Translations under genes and position numbers: made by a program
Shown here: positions 1-6,344 of the stretch, piece by piece
Layout: each line of letters opens with the position of its first letter
How positions within the stretch are numbered: the stretch's first letter is position 1
From: DATAYF01 sp036272735
Lineage (GTDB): Bacteria > Chloroflexota > Ktedonobacteria > Ktedonobacterales > Ktedonobacteraceae
Assembly (NCBI GenBank): GCA_036272735.1
Contig: DATAYF010000460.1
Span: 1 to 12,551, forward strand
Reading direction: 5' to 3'
DNA length: 12,551 nt
The notes under the pieces: model-generated
Told to the model about the DNA's origin: nothing
The model's database searches: none
The model's input: the letters and a program-made list of their open reading frames with translations, nothing else

Positions 1-309
1 GATCTGTATTCGGCGTTCCTGGCGGCCTATCTTGATGCAGCAGATCCCATTCCCTCATGTCCCCGGTACACCGTACCCTGGGAAGGTGCGGAGACGCGCC
101 TGCGGGCGGTCCATGAGCGATTGCAACAACGGGCAAATGAAGGGCAGGTCTTGCCGCCGTCGCATGGGCATTCCCCGTGCCAGAGTCCGTCCGCCCAAAA
201 GTCTCGCGCGAACCCACACCAGAGCCACTCTTCCTCCTCAGACGAGGAAGGCTGGAAGCGTGGAAGGACCGCTCAGAACCCCCGTTGCTTTAGCACGGGG
301 AGTCTTCAG
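1..309 (+). mobile_element. Right part of an IS200/IS605-family element (left part outside window)
   Basis: The tnpB tail is followed by a right end of the usual IS200/IS605 form: a subterminal imperfect hairpin, CCCCGTTGC-TTTA-GCACGGGG (280-300, one bulged T), then AGTCTTCAG at 301-309. The same arrangement recurs at 1179-1208 (hairpin, then AGTCTCAG), and the sequence before each hairpin is also related (GAGGAAG...TGGAA...). This supports a true element end at about 305-309. There are no target duplications or terminal inverted repeats, as expected for a family moved as single strands by an HUH transposase. No TnpA gene is visible. Confidence 0.6.
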
Positions 310-378
310 ATGCCCTTATTCCGACCACCAACGCCACTGATGTGGCTAGCACTGCGTGCTCAGTGTTCGGGTATGTAG
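1..378 (+). CDS. tnpB: C-terminal end of an IS200/IS605-type TnpB (OrfB) protein, partial, possibly frameshifted
   Basis: The frame is open from the first base to a stop at 376-378. It begins DLYSAFLAAYLD, which resembles the conserved C-terminal D-L-Y-S-A-F stretch of TnpB/OrfB proteins of IS200/IS605 and IS1341-like elements (RNA-guided nucleases encoded by these transposons). Only the tail is present; the catalytic RuvC-like part lies before the window. After about residue 55 the frame becomes low-complexity (S/P/H-rich) and runs through the element's right-end hairpin. From about 163 the +2 frame reads MGIPRARVRPPKSLAR, which looks more protein-like, so a one-base frameshift near 155-163 is possible. 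The stop at 378 is therefore probably not the native C-terminus. The family call rests on the short motif plus the right-end hairpin just downstream. Confidence 0.55.
   Translation, partial: DLYSAFLAAYLDAADPIPSCPRYTVPWEGAETRLRAVHERLQQRANEGQVLPPSHGHSPCQSPSAQKSRANPHQSHSSSSDEEGWKRGRTAQNPRCFSTGSLQMPLFRPPTPLMWLALRAQCSGM
240..309 (+). ncRNA. Putative right-end (omega) RNA 3' scaffold of the TnpB element
   Basis: In IS200/IS605 elements the guide (omega) RNA of TnpB overlaps the end of tnpB and the right end. Its 3' guide is read from the flanking DNA. Here the candidate scaffold is the region leading into the stem 280-288/293-300 with a TTTA loop, ending at about 309. A guide would be the following bases from 310 onward. 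The 5' limit is not visible and 240 is only where similarity to the second copy (about 1150) becomes apparent. No promoter was identified. Confidence 0.3.
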
Positions 379-387
379 TTGTTTGCA

Positions 388-393
388 AAGGAG
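388..393 (+). promoter_or_regulatory. Ribosome binding site that fixes the prmA start
   Basis: AAGGAG lies 10 bases before the ATG at 404, which begins MPRNNLTRSYQKI, matching the expected N-terminus of PrmA-type subunits. The reading frame is open further upstream to an ATG at 356, but that extension looks non-coding. The 94 bases between the IS right end (309) and this start contain no promoter I can recognise, only a 5-bp inverted repeat, AGCAC-TGC-GTGCT (348-360). Confidence 0.7.
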
Positions 394-403
394 ATGTATC
401 TCT

Positions 404-826
404 ATGCCTCGGAATAATTTGACACGGTCCTATCAGAAAATTCAGGAGCTTTCCTGGGAGCCCACGTTCGCTAAACCAGTTCAAAAGTATCCTACAGACT
501 ACAAGTTTACGAAAGCGCCTAAGAAGGAGCCTTTGAAGCAGGTCATGCAGTCGTACTTCCCCATGCAGGAAGAAAAAGATGACCGCTCGATGGGCGCGAT
601 GGATGGCGCGCTACGTGGCAACATGTTCCGCTCCACGCAGCCGCGCTGGATGGAATGGATGAAGCTCTTCCTGGGCATCTCCCCGTTCCCAGACATTTCT
701 GCCGTTCGCGCTACGCCGCTGTTGACTTCAGCGGTTCCTAACCAGGAACTGCACAATGGCCTCGTGCTACAAATGATTGATGAAGTTCGTCACTCCACCA
801 TTCAGATGCACCTGAAGCGCTATTAC
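404..826 (+). pseudogene. prmA: 5' fragment of propane/methane monooxygenase-type hydroxylase alpha subunit
   Basis: The first 141 codons strongly resemble the N-terminus of PrmA/MimA, the large hydroxylase subunit of soluble diiron monooxygenases that hydroxylate propane and related substrates. Recognisable stretches are KAPKKEPLKQVM (38-49), GAMDGALRGNMFR (64-76) and QMIDEVRHSTIQM (123-135). The last holds the E-x-x-R-H type iron ligands, E127 and H130. By spacing to MmoX (E114, E144, H147), the first iron ligand should be at residue 97, where this copy has Asp (PFPDISA) and not the usual Glu. The protein is cut after LKRYY, where the family continues with roughly M-N-N-Y. The next bases belong to the hairpin-bounded element, and a read-through frame stops at 961. 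The four-helix bundle's second half (the other E/ExxH ligands) and the beta, reductase and coupling subunits are absent. It cannot form an active hydroxylase. Confidence 0.85.
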
Positions 827-1208
827 CATTCGCGGCGGAAGGCCCCTGCATTCATGCAGGGGGATGGAAGCCGCGCCGCCGGCAGGCGCAGAAAACACGT
901 GACAGGAAGAGCCCTGGATAGTACGGTTGTTCTAACAAGGCGCCATACGCCCGTCAGGTGAAAAGACGCATGGCAGGAGAACCGCTCTCTTCTCTTCGTT
1001 GGTGTCGCCTGGAGGCGGGTGCACGTCGCAACGAAGAGGAGCAACCCACGGAAGGGGAGGCCTTCTGGCACTCCTCACGGTCACGTCCTCTCCCGTTCGA
1101 GTTGGTCGGCTTGCAATGCTCTCGGTCTCCGACAAGAGCCTCTCGCAAGATGAGGAAGCGTTGGAACGACGGGAGCACCCCTCGGCTTTTCGCCGCAGGG
1201 AGTCTCAG
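827..1208 (+). mobile_element. TnpB-less IS200/IS605-like mini-element with left- and right-end hairpins
   Basis: About 380 bp bounded by a left hairpin with a perfect stem, CCCCTGCA-TTCA-TGCAGGGG (843-862), and a right hairpin, CCCTCGGC...GCCGCAGGG (1179-1200), followed by AGTCTCAG. The right end matches the layout of the tnpB element ending at 309, including the preceding GAGGAAG-TTGGAACG-like sequence (about 1152-1168). No frame inside encodes a recognisable TnpA or TnpB. It would fit a palindrome-associated or non-autonomous IS200/IS605 derivative mobilised in trans. The exact left boundary is uncertain: prmA similarity stops at about 826, right after TATTAC, which could include the target motif. 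Its flanks come from different genes, so it now sits at a rearrangement junction. Confidence 0.55.
927..1208 (+). ncRNA. Candidate structured RNA (omega-RNA-like) inside the mini-element
   Basis: The non-coding interior folds repeatedly. Stems seen by eye are TTGTT-CT-AACAA (927-938), GGCG-CCATA-CGCC (939-951), and a 10-bp perfect stem, CTCTTCGTTG (992-1001) with CAACGAAGAG (1029-1038), that encloses CGCC-TGGA-GGCG (1006-1017) and GTG/CAC pairs. The right-end hairpin (1179-1200) follows. This density of local hairpins ending in a TnpB-type right end is what an omega RNA scaffold would look like, with any guide taken from 1209 onward. Part of the sequence could instead be degenerate tnpB DNA. 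No promoter was recognised, and the 5' limit is arbitrary. Confidence 0.35.
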
Positions 1209-1500
1209 TATTCCCAGTTCAGACACCAGTGCGACGCTAAGCTTCTTCTACTGGCCGACTACTAACGACTCCAGCTCGTATGCCTGGCAGGAGGCAGACA
1301 TCATCAACAGCAGTGGGCAGGTGATTCAGCAGCTTTTTCGCAAGACCGTCAACAACCGTACCTGGATATCGTCGTCCTTCGATCTCTCCAAGTATGTGGG
1401 TCAGAAGATCGGTGTTCAGTTCCTGGATCACGAGACCTCGAATGGTGGCTCCTACTACGCGTACATGTATGTGGACGATGTAACCCTGACTGCGCATTAA
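1209..1500 (+). pseudogene. 3' fragment of a secreted beta-sandwich (carbohydrate-binding/MAM-like) protein
   Basis: In frame with the preceding element sequence, about 96 codons read as the end of an extracellular jelly-roll-type domain. ATLSFFYWPTTNDS, a hydrophilic strand pattern and the closing AYMYVDDVTLTAH resemble the last domain of large secreted proteins in which the final strands carry Y-x-D-D-V-x-L. The start is missing: upstream DNA belongs to the mini-element's right end, and no start codon or signal peptide is attached. An ATG at 958 would add only implausible element-derived residues. The function of the parent protein (peptidase, glycosidase or adhesin) cannot be told from this domain. 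Confidence 0.6.
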
Positions 1501-1528
1501 GCTCTCTCTGGTCAAACGAAACGGTTAC

Positions 1529-1583
1529 AATATGCACCCCCTCCCATTGATTGGTATCAATCGGTAGGAGGAAGGTGCATATT
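1529..1583. terminator. Large hairpin between converging genes, overlapping the GH15 stop codon
   Basis: The outer stem AATATGCACC (1529-1538) pairs perfectly with GGTGCATATT (1574-1583). Inside, CCTCC (1540-1544) pairs with GGAGG (1567-1571), and ATTGAT (1546-1551) pairs with ATCAAT (1556-1561) over a TGGT loop. The GH15 stop (1582-1584) is inside the outer arm. No T-run follows on either strand, so this may be a bidirectional terminator with a weak tail or a structure protecting the mRNA 3' end. Confidence 0.5.
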
Positions 1584-3909
1584 AGTGGCTGTGTTGCGAA
1601 GCGCTCCCCTTGCCTTTCCCACTCTGCGTTGGCGTGGATGGATGCCCAGCGTAGCGTTCATAGGTGAGCGGGATGCTATCCGCCATTTTATGCTCCGACG
1701 CAGAAAATAGCAGCGTGATATACTCGCCCATGGCCCAGGTATCGGGGTTCATGGACTTCGTGGCTGTTCCCGGCGTAAAGCCCTTTGCTGCGGCGCTATC
1801 CCACACTTGTTCGGGAATGAATCCGCTGCTATTGGCCGAGGCCAGCATTGCCGTCAGGTAATCATCGGGATTGCTTTTCGCGGCTACCGCGTAGATGCCG
1901 CGTTCACCTGTCAGCAGGGGCCATAAGCGTCCTACACCTGTGCCATTAAAATTGTTGCCGTTGGTCTGTTCTCCATAGCCATCATGGTTGTAGCGATACC
2001 AGTACTGATGGCCTTTGATCGTCTGGCTGATAGTTGCGTCGACGACCTGGAGTGATGAGGTGATGTAGGGCGAGTTCGCGGGCAGGATGCCCTGGTGCAC
2101 CAGTTCGAGAAAGCTGGTATCCACTATCGCCCGCTGATCGTAGCTTCCGCCATGATCTGCCAGCGTGATGTTCGCGTTGCTGTCCGGATTGCCGTTGGTG
2201 CTGGCGTGCACAAAATAGTGCCCATCGCCCAGGGGACCCGTTGTCGTGTAGGTCCACTTGGCGATATTTTTGACGTAATCGTCCGCGCTTTGTAGGTAGC
2301 GCTGCTGGCTGGCTGTATCGTTGTTGACGCTGGCAATATCGGCCGCGCACACCAGCCCACTTACCTCGGCCGCGATGGTTGCCGGGTTGTAGCCGCCAGT
2401 TTCGCCCCAGCGATCTAGTGGCGTCGTTGGACCATGCGCGATGATGTAGTCCGCCACTGGTTTGATATGTTGCTGATAATCGGTACTATCCGTGATGCCC
2501 AGCTTCCAGGCCAGCATAATGGCGTACGCCTGTTGATCCATCATTACCCCTGAGTTGGTGATGTTGGCGCTCAGGTCGGTGCTTATTGGAAAGTGCCCAT
2601 CCTGCTGCTGCTGGTTGGTAAAGGCCCATAACAGCGCGCGTATGGGATCGGCGGTATCGCCCGCGACCAGCAAGGCGCTCGAAATCTCGTACATATTGCG
2701 CATACTGACCGTATGATAGCCGTTGGCGTCATCATCTCCCTGCGTTTCACCCCAGGGATTGCCTAATCCAGTCACAAAAGCCCCAGTTTGCTTATCTTCT
2801 GAGGCTTTGAGGACATTGGCCGCCAGGTAATATTCTTGTTCGCGTGCCGGTTGAACCGATGATTTGCCAAAGGCTGGTGGACGTTTCAGGCTATCGTCGA
2901 AGGTATTCCATTGCGACGTATACGTCTTGAGCAGGTCTGAGTTGTCGTTGAGCGTGCCGATCAGCGCCTGTTCTGCGTGCGTGGTGGCCGATGCTCCATT
3001 TTCATTTTGCCCAAAAGAGAGCACGAGCTTAAAGGTAATTGAGGTGCTGGTGGCGAGATTAACCTCACCATCGTTGGAAAGGTCAAGCAGTCCCATTTGC
3101 GCCGTGTTGCCACGCAGCGCCTGGTTATAGCCATAATTCATCGTATAGTCAGGACATTTATGGTTGCCGCAGTTCGCATTCCCTCTCAGATCGGTCAGCC
3201 CATCATTGAATTTGACAAAGCCTGAACTGGTCATATCCTGTTGATAGGGCAGTGAGGCCGCCAATGCGCTGGCGTAGTCGCCCGATCCGTCAGTGCTCAG
3301 CAACATGGTAGTACCGTTATATTCGCCAGTGCTGCTGTTGTTTTTATCACCAGTGTCATGTATAGTTGGGTCATAGTAGACATACAGCAGGTAGTCTGCT
3401 AACGTGCCCTTTAACGCGCTAAACGTTACCTGCTGAATCAACGAATCGCGTGTTGGGTCGGTGTACACCACCTTTTTAATGCGATAGGCTTTGTTCTTGG
3501 CGGTATTGGTCGTGACCCACGCTAGCGAATGTTTATCGTACAATTGCGTAGAGGTCTGGGTGTCGTTCTGTTCTTCATTCACCCAGGTGTGCGCGCTATT
3601 GCCAACCAGGAATTCGAGGGCGGTCGTATTTGGCATATCGGCCGAGGGATACGATACCGTGCTGACGATGCCATTATGCCCAGTAAACCACACGTTGCTG
3701 GTCGTACTGGCGGAGGTGCCCAACATGGTATTATTGGAGGATGCCCACGTGGATGAACTCCAGTTCCCGTCGGGGGCCTGACCTTTGACCAGGGAGGGGA
3801 TGTAGGGGCCGCGTAAATAGCGTGGAATGAGCATCGCGATGGGTATGGCGATGAGGATGACCAGAGCGATGGTGATTATTCTTTTGCGTCGCTCCTGTGA
3901 CGTATGCAT
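1582..3909 (-). CDS. Membrane-anchored GH15 glucoamylase/glucodextranase-like protein with altered active site
   Basis: A 775-residue protein. A basic start (QERRKR) and a hydrophobic segment (11-28) form an uncleaved-looking N-terminal anchor, so the body is extracytoplasmic. Residues about 40-335 match the beta-sandwich N-domain of bacterial GH15 enzymes. Residues about 350-745 match the (alpha/alpha)6 barrel: NPWGETQGDDDANGYHTV (384-401), GYNPATIAAEVSGLVCAADIA (506-526), RLWPLLTGERG (661-671) and PEQVWD (699-704, E700 the expected general base). GH15 enzymes release glucose from alpha-glucans. Three expected active-site motifs differ: W-x-R-D is S-M-R-N (402-405), L-D-E is M-D-Q (457-459), and W-E-E is W-G-E (501-503). 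An S/T/G/K-rich tail follows. The ATG at 3909 has GGGGAAGAG just upstream. The gene follows the ABC operon but is separated from it by a terminator. The family call is firm; catalytic activity is doubtful. Confidence 0.85.
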   Translation of the reverse strand: MHTSQERRKRIITIALVILIAIPIAMLIPRYLRGPYIPSLVKGQAPDGNWSSSTWASSNNTMLGTSASTTSNVWFTGHNGIVSTVSYPSADMPNTTALEFLVGNSAHTWVNEEQNDTQTSTQLYDKHSLAWVTTNTAKNKAYRIKKVVYTDPTRDSLIQQVTFSALKGTLADYLLYVYYDPTIHDTGDKNNSSTGEYNGTTMLLSTDGSGDYASALAASLPYQQDMTSSGFVKFNDGLTDLRGNANCGNHKCPDYTMNYGYNQALRGNTAQMGLLDLSNDGEVNLATSTSITFKLVLSFGQNENGASATTHAEQALIGTLNDNSDLLKTYTSQWNTFDDSLKRPPAFGKSSVQPAREQEYYLAANVLKASEDKQTGAFVTGLGNPWGETQGDDDANGYHTVSMRNMYEISSALLVAGDTADPIRALLWAFTNQQQQDGHFPISTDLSANITNSGVMMDQQAYAIMLAWKLGITDSTDYQQHIKPVADYIIAHGPTTPLDRWGETGGYNPATIAAEVSGLVCAADIASVNNDTASQQRYLQSADDYVKNIAKWTYTTTGPLGDGHYFVHASTNGNPDSNANITLADHGGSYDQRAIVDTSFLELVHQGILPANSPYITSSLQVVDATISQTIKGHQYWYRYNHDGYGEQTNGNNFNGTGVGRLWPLLTGERGIYAVAAKSNPDDYLTAMLASANSSGFIPEQVWDSAAAKGFTPGTATKSMNPDTWAMGEYITLLFSASEHKMADSIPLTYERYAGHPSTPTQSGKGKGSASQHSH

Positions 3910-3966
3910 AAATCCACTCTTCCCCTGACAATCTTTTCACCGCCTTCGGCGGTTCACAAAAATGGG

Positions 3967-3997
3967 ATTAAAGTGGGGGCACCCCACACCCCGGCAA
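3967..3997 (-). promoter_or_regulatory. Possible promoter of the GH15 gene with a 19-bp spacer and central inverted repeat
   Basis: On the minus strand TTGCCG (3997-3992) and TTTAAT (3972-3967) are spaced 19 bp apart. The spacer contains GTGGGG-GCA-CCCCAC (3973-3987), a 6-bp inverted repeat. Over-long spacers filled by an operator are typical of MerR-family control, but the hexamers are only partial matches. Transcription would start near 3960. The leader would carry a small ACCGCC-TTC-GGCGGT hairpin (3939-3953). Confidence 0.3.
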
Positions 3998-4066
3998 AGG
4001 ACTGTGTCCTCTGCACTCCTGCACTTACATCTCGGCAAAGGATTGCGTCTTCTGTGCTCCTGGCAC
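3992..4066. repeat. Imperfect direct repeat, two ~33-bp copies at 41-bp spacing
   Basis: Copy one (3992-4024) and copy two (4033-4066) both begin CGGCAAAGGA and share CTCCTG near the end. They differ by five transitions and one single-base indel, with no transversions. They lie in the 289-bp gap between the permease stop and the GH15 start. No coding potential is apparent; it may be a paired regulator site or a decaying duplication. Confidence 0.55.
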
Positions 4067-4126
4067 AAAAACGCACCCGGCGAGGTCCTGATGGTGATAG
4101 ATTGCATTCATCAGAACATCACCGGG
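4067..4126 (-). terminator. Rho-independent-type terminator of the ABC transporter operon
   Basis: Read on the minus strand, CCCGGTGATGTTCTGATG (4126-4109) pairs with CATCAGGACCTCGCCGGG (4093-4076): 17 of 18 positions pair, two as G-U, with one mismatch and a 15-base loop. TTTTT follows four bases later (4071-4067). The G-U pairs exist only in minus-strand RNA, which points to termination of the permease transcript about 75 bp past its stop. A smaller hairpin, AACCCT-ACA-AGGGTT (4136-4150), lies just before it. Confidence 0.65.
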
Positions 4127-4198
4127 CAAGTTTTTAACCCTACAAGGGTTGTAACGTTCTTGCGCACGGGATGGTTACCGGCATAGTCAATTTGGTCG

Positions 4199-5473
4199 TC
4201 AGCGCCCACTCTTGCTGCGTGACTGGGCACGGCGAATGATGGCATCGACCGCGACCGCGATGATCAGCACGGCACCTTCGACCATATTCTGCACATCGGT
4301 GCCCATACTGCGCAATTGCAGACCGTTTTGCAGGCTGCCGATAATCAGCGCGCCCAGGATGACCGACCAGACCGAGCCGACACCACCAAAGAGGCTCACT
4401 CCACCGATGACAGCGGCCGCGATGGCTTCCAGCAGGAGGCTGGATGGTACCTGTGAATCGACGGCGTTGAGGCGCGATGCCAGCAGGATACCAGCCGCTG
4501 CCGCTAACGTCGAGCAGAGCACAAAAACAAGAATCTTGGTTCTGACGACCGGGATGCCAGCACGACGCGAGGCTTCTTTGTTGCCACCTACAGCGTACAC
4601 GTGACGGCCGAAAGTCGTTCGTTTCAGGAGTAACCAGACCACAAAGATAAGTCCGAACCAGATAGCTGCTGAAATCGGCACTCCCAGGTAGGTTCCGGGC
4701 ACAGGACCTGGTGTGTTTTCCAGCACGGCGATGAGTCCTTCAACAACCACGGCAATAACGACCAGTCGCACCACGAGTTGATAGATAGGCGGAGTCCGTA
4801 AGCCGCTTTTCTTGCGTCTAAAGTAGTTGAGAATCTCGAAGAAGGCATAGAGGATCAAGATTACGGTTGGGATACCAACGCCGTATACATCAGGCAAGAA
4901 GCTATACGCGCTGCCAGCGAGCACCAGGATGGTTGGATTGCCTATGGATAACGCCGCCTGGTCTTGGAGTAATGTGAACTCCAGGCCGGTGAAGCCAATC
5001 GAGCTTGCCAGCGTGACGATGAACGAAGGGATGTTCAGGTAGGAGACCAGGAAACCGTTAAAAGCACCCGCTACTGCTCCTGTCGCCAGTCCTGCCAGGA
5101 TTGCCACACCGGCTGGTGCGCCCATGCGTTCCGACAAAATGCCCATCACCGCGGCCCCAAGCACACCCACGGCCGCCACCGAAAGGTCTACTTCACCAAG
5201 GAAGAGCACAAGCGCCGATCCCAGGCTGGCGACGCCGGTGCCAATGACCTGTTGCAGCAGGTTCGAGAGGTTATTTGGTGCCAGGAAGACGCCGTTCGTC
5301 GTGATGGCGAAGTACACCACGATCACGAGCAACGTCAGTAGCACGGGGGCGAAACCAAGATCGCCTCTCAAGAGTTGTCCAAAGGACCGCCGTTGTGTGT
5401 ATGAAGGAGCCTCTACCGCGTTGGTTAAAGACTCGGTGCTCTCTGAACTTTCGTTCTGTAAAATCTTACTCAT
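4199..5473 (-). CDS. CUT2-family sugar ABC transporter permease (XylH-like)
   Basis: A 424-residue integral membrane protein of the BPD_transp_2 family, which forms the channel of monosaccharide (xylose/ribose/fructose/glucose-type) importers. A polar N-terminus of about 35 residues precedes roughly ten hydrophobic segments, beginning FAPVLLTLLVIVVYFAI. Landmarks are LGEVDLSVAAVGVLGAAVMG in the early helices and GRHVYAVGGNKEASRRAGIPV, the cytoplasmic loop that contacts the ATPase. A longer central insert (FFEILNYFRRKKSGLRTPP) also occurs in XylH-type permeases. It is slightly longer than E. coli XylH (393). The start ATG overlaps the ATPase stop by four bases (ATGA, 5470-5473), so the two are translationally coupled. 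The substrate cannot be fixed from the permease; the XylF-like binding protein suggests a pentose or hexose monosaccharide. Confidence 0.9.
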   Translation of the reverse strand: MSKILQNESSESTESLTNAVEAPSYTQRRSFGQLLRGDLGFAPVLLTLLVIVVYFAITTNGVFLAPNNLSNLLQQVIGTGVASLGSALVLFLGEVDLSVAAVGVLGAAVMGILSERMGAPAGVAILAGLATGAVAGAFNGFLVSYLNIPSFIVTLASSIGFTGLEFTLLQDQAALSIGNPTILVLAGSAYSFLPDVYGVGIPTVILILYAFFEILNYFRRKKSGLRTPPIYQLVVRLVVIAVVVEGLIAVLENTPGPVPGTYLGVPISAAIWFGLIFVVWLLLKRTTFGRHVYAVGGNKEASRRAGIPVVRTKILVFVLCSTLAAAAGILLASRLNAVDSQVPSSLLLEAIAAAVIGGVSLFGGVGSVWSVILGALIIGSLQNGLQLRSMGTDVQNMVEGAVLIIAVAVDAIIRRAQSRSKSGR

Positions 5474-6285
5474 GCTTCATATCCTTCAGCGCCGTTGCCA
5501 TTGTTAGACGTGGGCTGCATCATCTCACCAAGATCAGCGCCGGTAATCGCGGCTATGATACGCTCCTGGCTCGTGTTCCTGGCGTCAAAGGTGGCGCTTT
5601 TGCGGCCAAGGCGCATTACGGCAATTTGATCGGCCACTGCCATAATGTCCACCATGTTGTGCGAAATGACGATCACGGCCAGCCCATTCTCCCGCAAGCG
5701 GCGGATGAGTTGTAAGACCTGGCGCGTCTGCGCAACGCCCAGAGCCGCCGTTGGCTCGTCGAGCAGCACAATTTTTGCGTTGCCTAAAATAGCCCTGGCG
5801 ACTGCAACCGATTGGCGCTGCCCGCCTGATAGTGAGGAGACGATGGTTCGTACCGAAGGGAGTTTCACGTTGAGGCTGCGTAGCACTTCCAGACTGTGTC
5901 GCTCCATTTCAATCTCACTGAGTACGCCAAACATCCGATGCGTTTCTGTGCCGAGAAACAGGTTCGCAACCACATCCAGGTTATCGCACAGCGCGAGGTC
6001 CTGATAGACGGTCGCGATACCCAGATGGGTGGCGGCCTGGGGACTCGTAATGTTTACCGGCCGGCCTTCTACAAAGATTTGCCCCTCGTCCGCCGGTCCC
6101 ACGCCCGCTATGGTTTTGACTAACGTCGATTTACCGGCACCGTTGTCTCCAACCAGCCCGATGACCTGCCCTCTGTACACATCAAGGTCAACACCGCTCA
6201 GTGCGCGCACGGGACCAAAACTTTTGCCGATGCCCCGCAATTGCAACGCTGGTTGCGCCGTCGGAGACTGTTGCTGCGATGACAT
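5470..6285 (-). CDS. Single-domain sugar ABC transporter ATP-binding protein (CUT2 type)
   Basis: A 271-residue ATPase powering the permease. Numbered from the ATG at 6285: Walker A GDNGAGKST (46-54), Q-loop VYQD (Q95), signature LSGGQRQ (152-158), Walker B IVLLDEPTA (D176, E177) and H-loop SHN (H209). Everything needed for ATP hydrolysis is present. Most CUT2 importers (RbsA, XylG) use one ~500-residue protein with two ATPase domains; this one has a single domain and must dimerise, like FrcA-type proteins. The start at 6285 is preferred because GGAG lies six bases before it. An in-frame ATG at 6297 (four more residues, MERG) overlaps that site. It follows the binding-protein gene across a terminator-like hairpin and ends inside the permease start. 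Confidence 0.92.
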   Translation of the reverse strand: MSSQQQSPTAQPALQLRGIGKSFGPVRALSGVDLDVYRGQVIGLVGDNGAGKSTLVKTIAGVGPADEGQIFVEGRPVNITSPQAATHLGIATVYQDLALCDNLDVVANLFLGTETHRMFGVLSEIEMERHSLEVLRSLNVKLPSVRTIVSSLSGGQRQSVAVARAILGNAKIVLLDEPTAALGVAQTRQVLQLIRRLRENGLAVIVISHNMVDIMAVADQIAVMRLGRKSATFDARNTSQERIIAAITGADLGEMMQPTSNNGNGAEGYEA

Positions 6286-6344
6286 ACCTCTCTCCATTGT
6301 TTTACTACTATCTTAATAGTGCTTTTGCTGATATTCTTATTCCG

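Noticed and set aside
341..359. Possible sigma-54 promoter upstream of prmA (TGGCTAGCACTGC)
   Set aside because: The spacing between GG and the next GC is 8 or 12, not 10; prm/mim operons are often sigma-54 controlled, but this site does not fit.
958..1500. A single 180-residue plus-strand protein
   Set aside because: Its first ~83 codons lie in structured mini-element DNA with no protein-like features; only the part after about 1209 reads as a real domain, so it is a chance fusion to a truncated gene.
1664..3781. Several plus-strand open frames inside the GH15 region (1664-1861, 2095-2295, 2864-3130, 3491-3781)
   Set aside because: All are antisense shadows of the GH15 gene, whose motifs fix the minus-strand frame.
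3939..3953. ACCGCC-TTC-GGCGGT hairpin as a terminator
   Set aside because: No T-run follows on either strand, and a stronger terminator for the ABC operon lies at 4067-4126; it may only be part of the GH15 leader.
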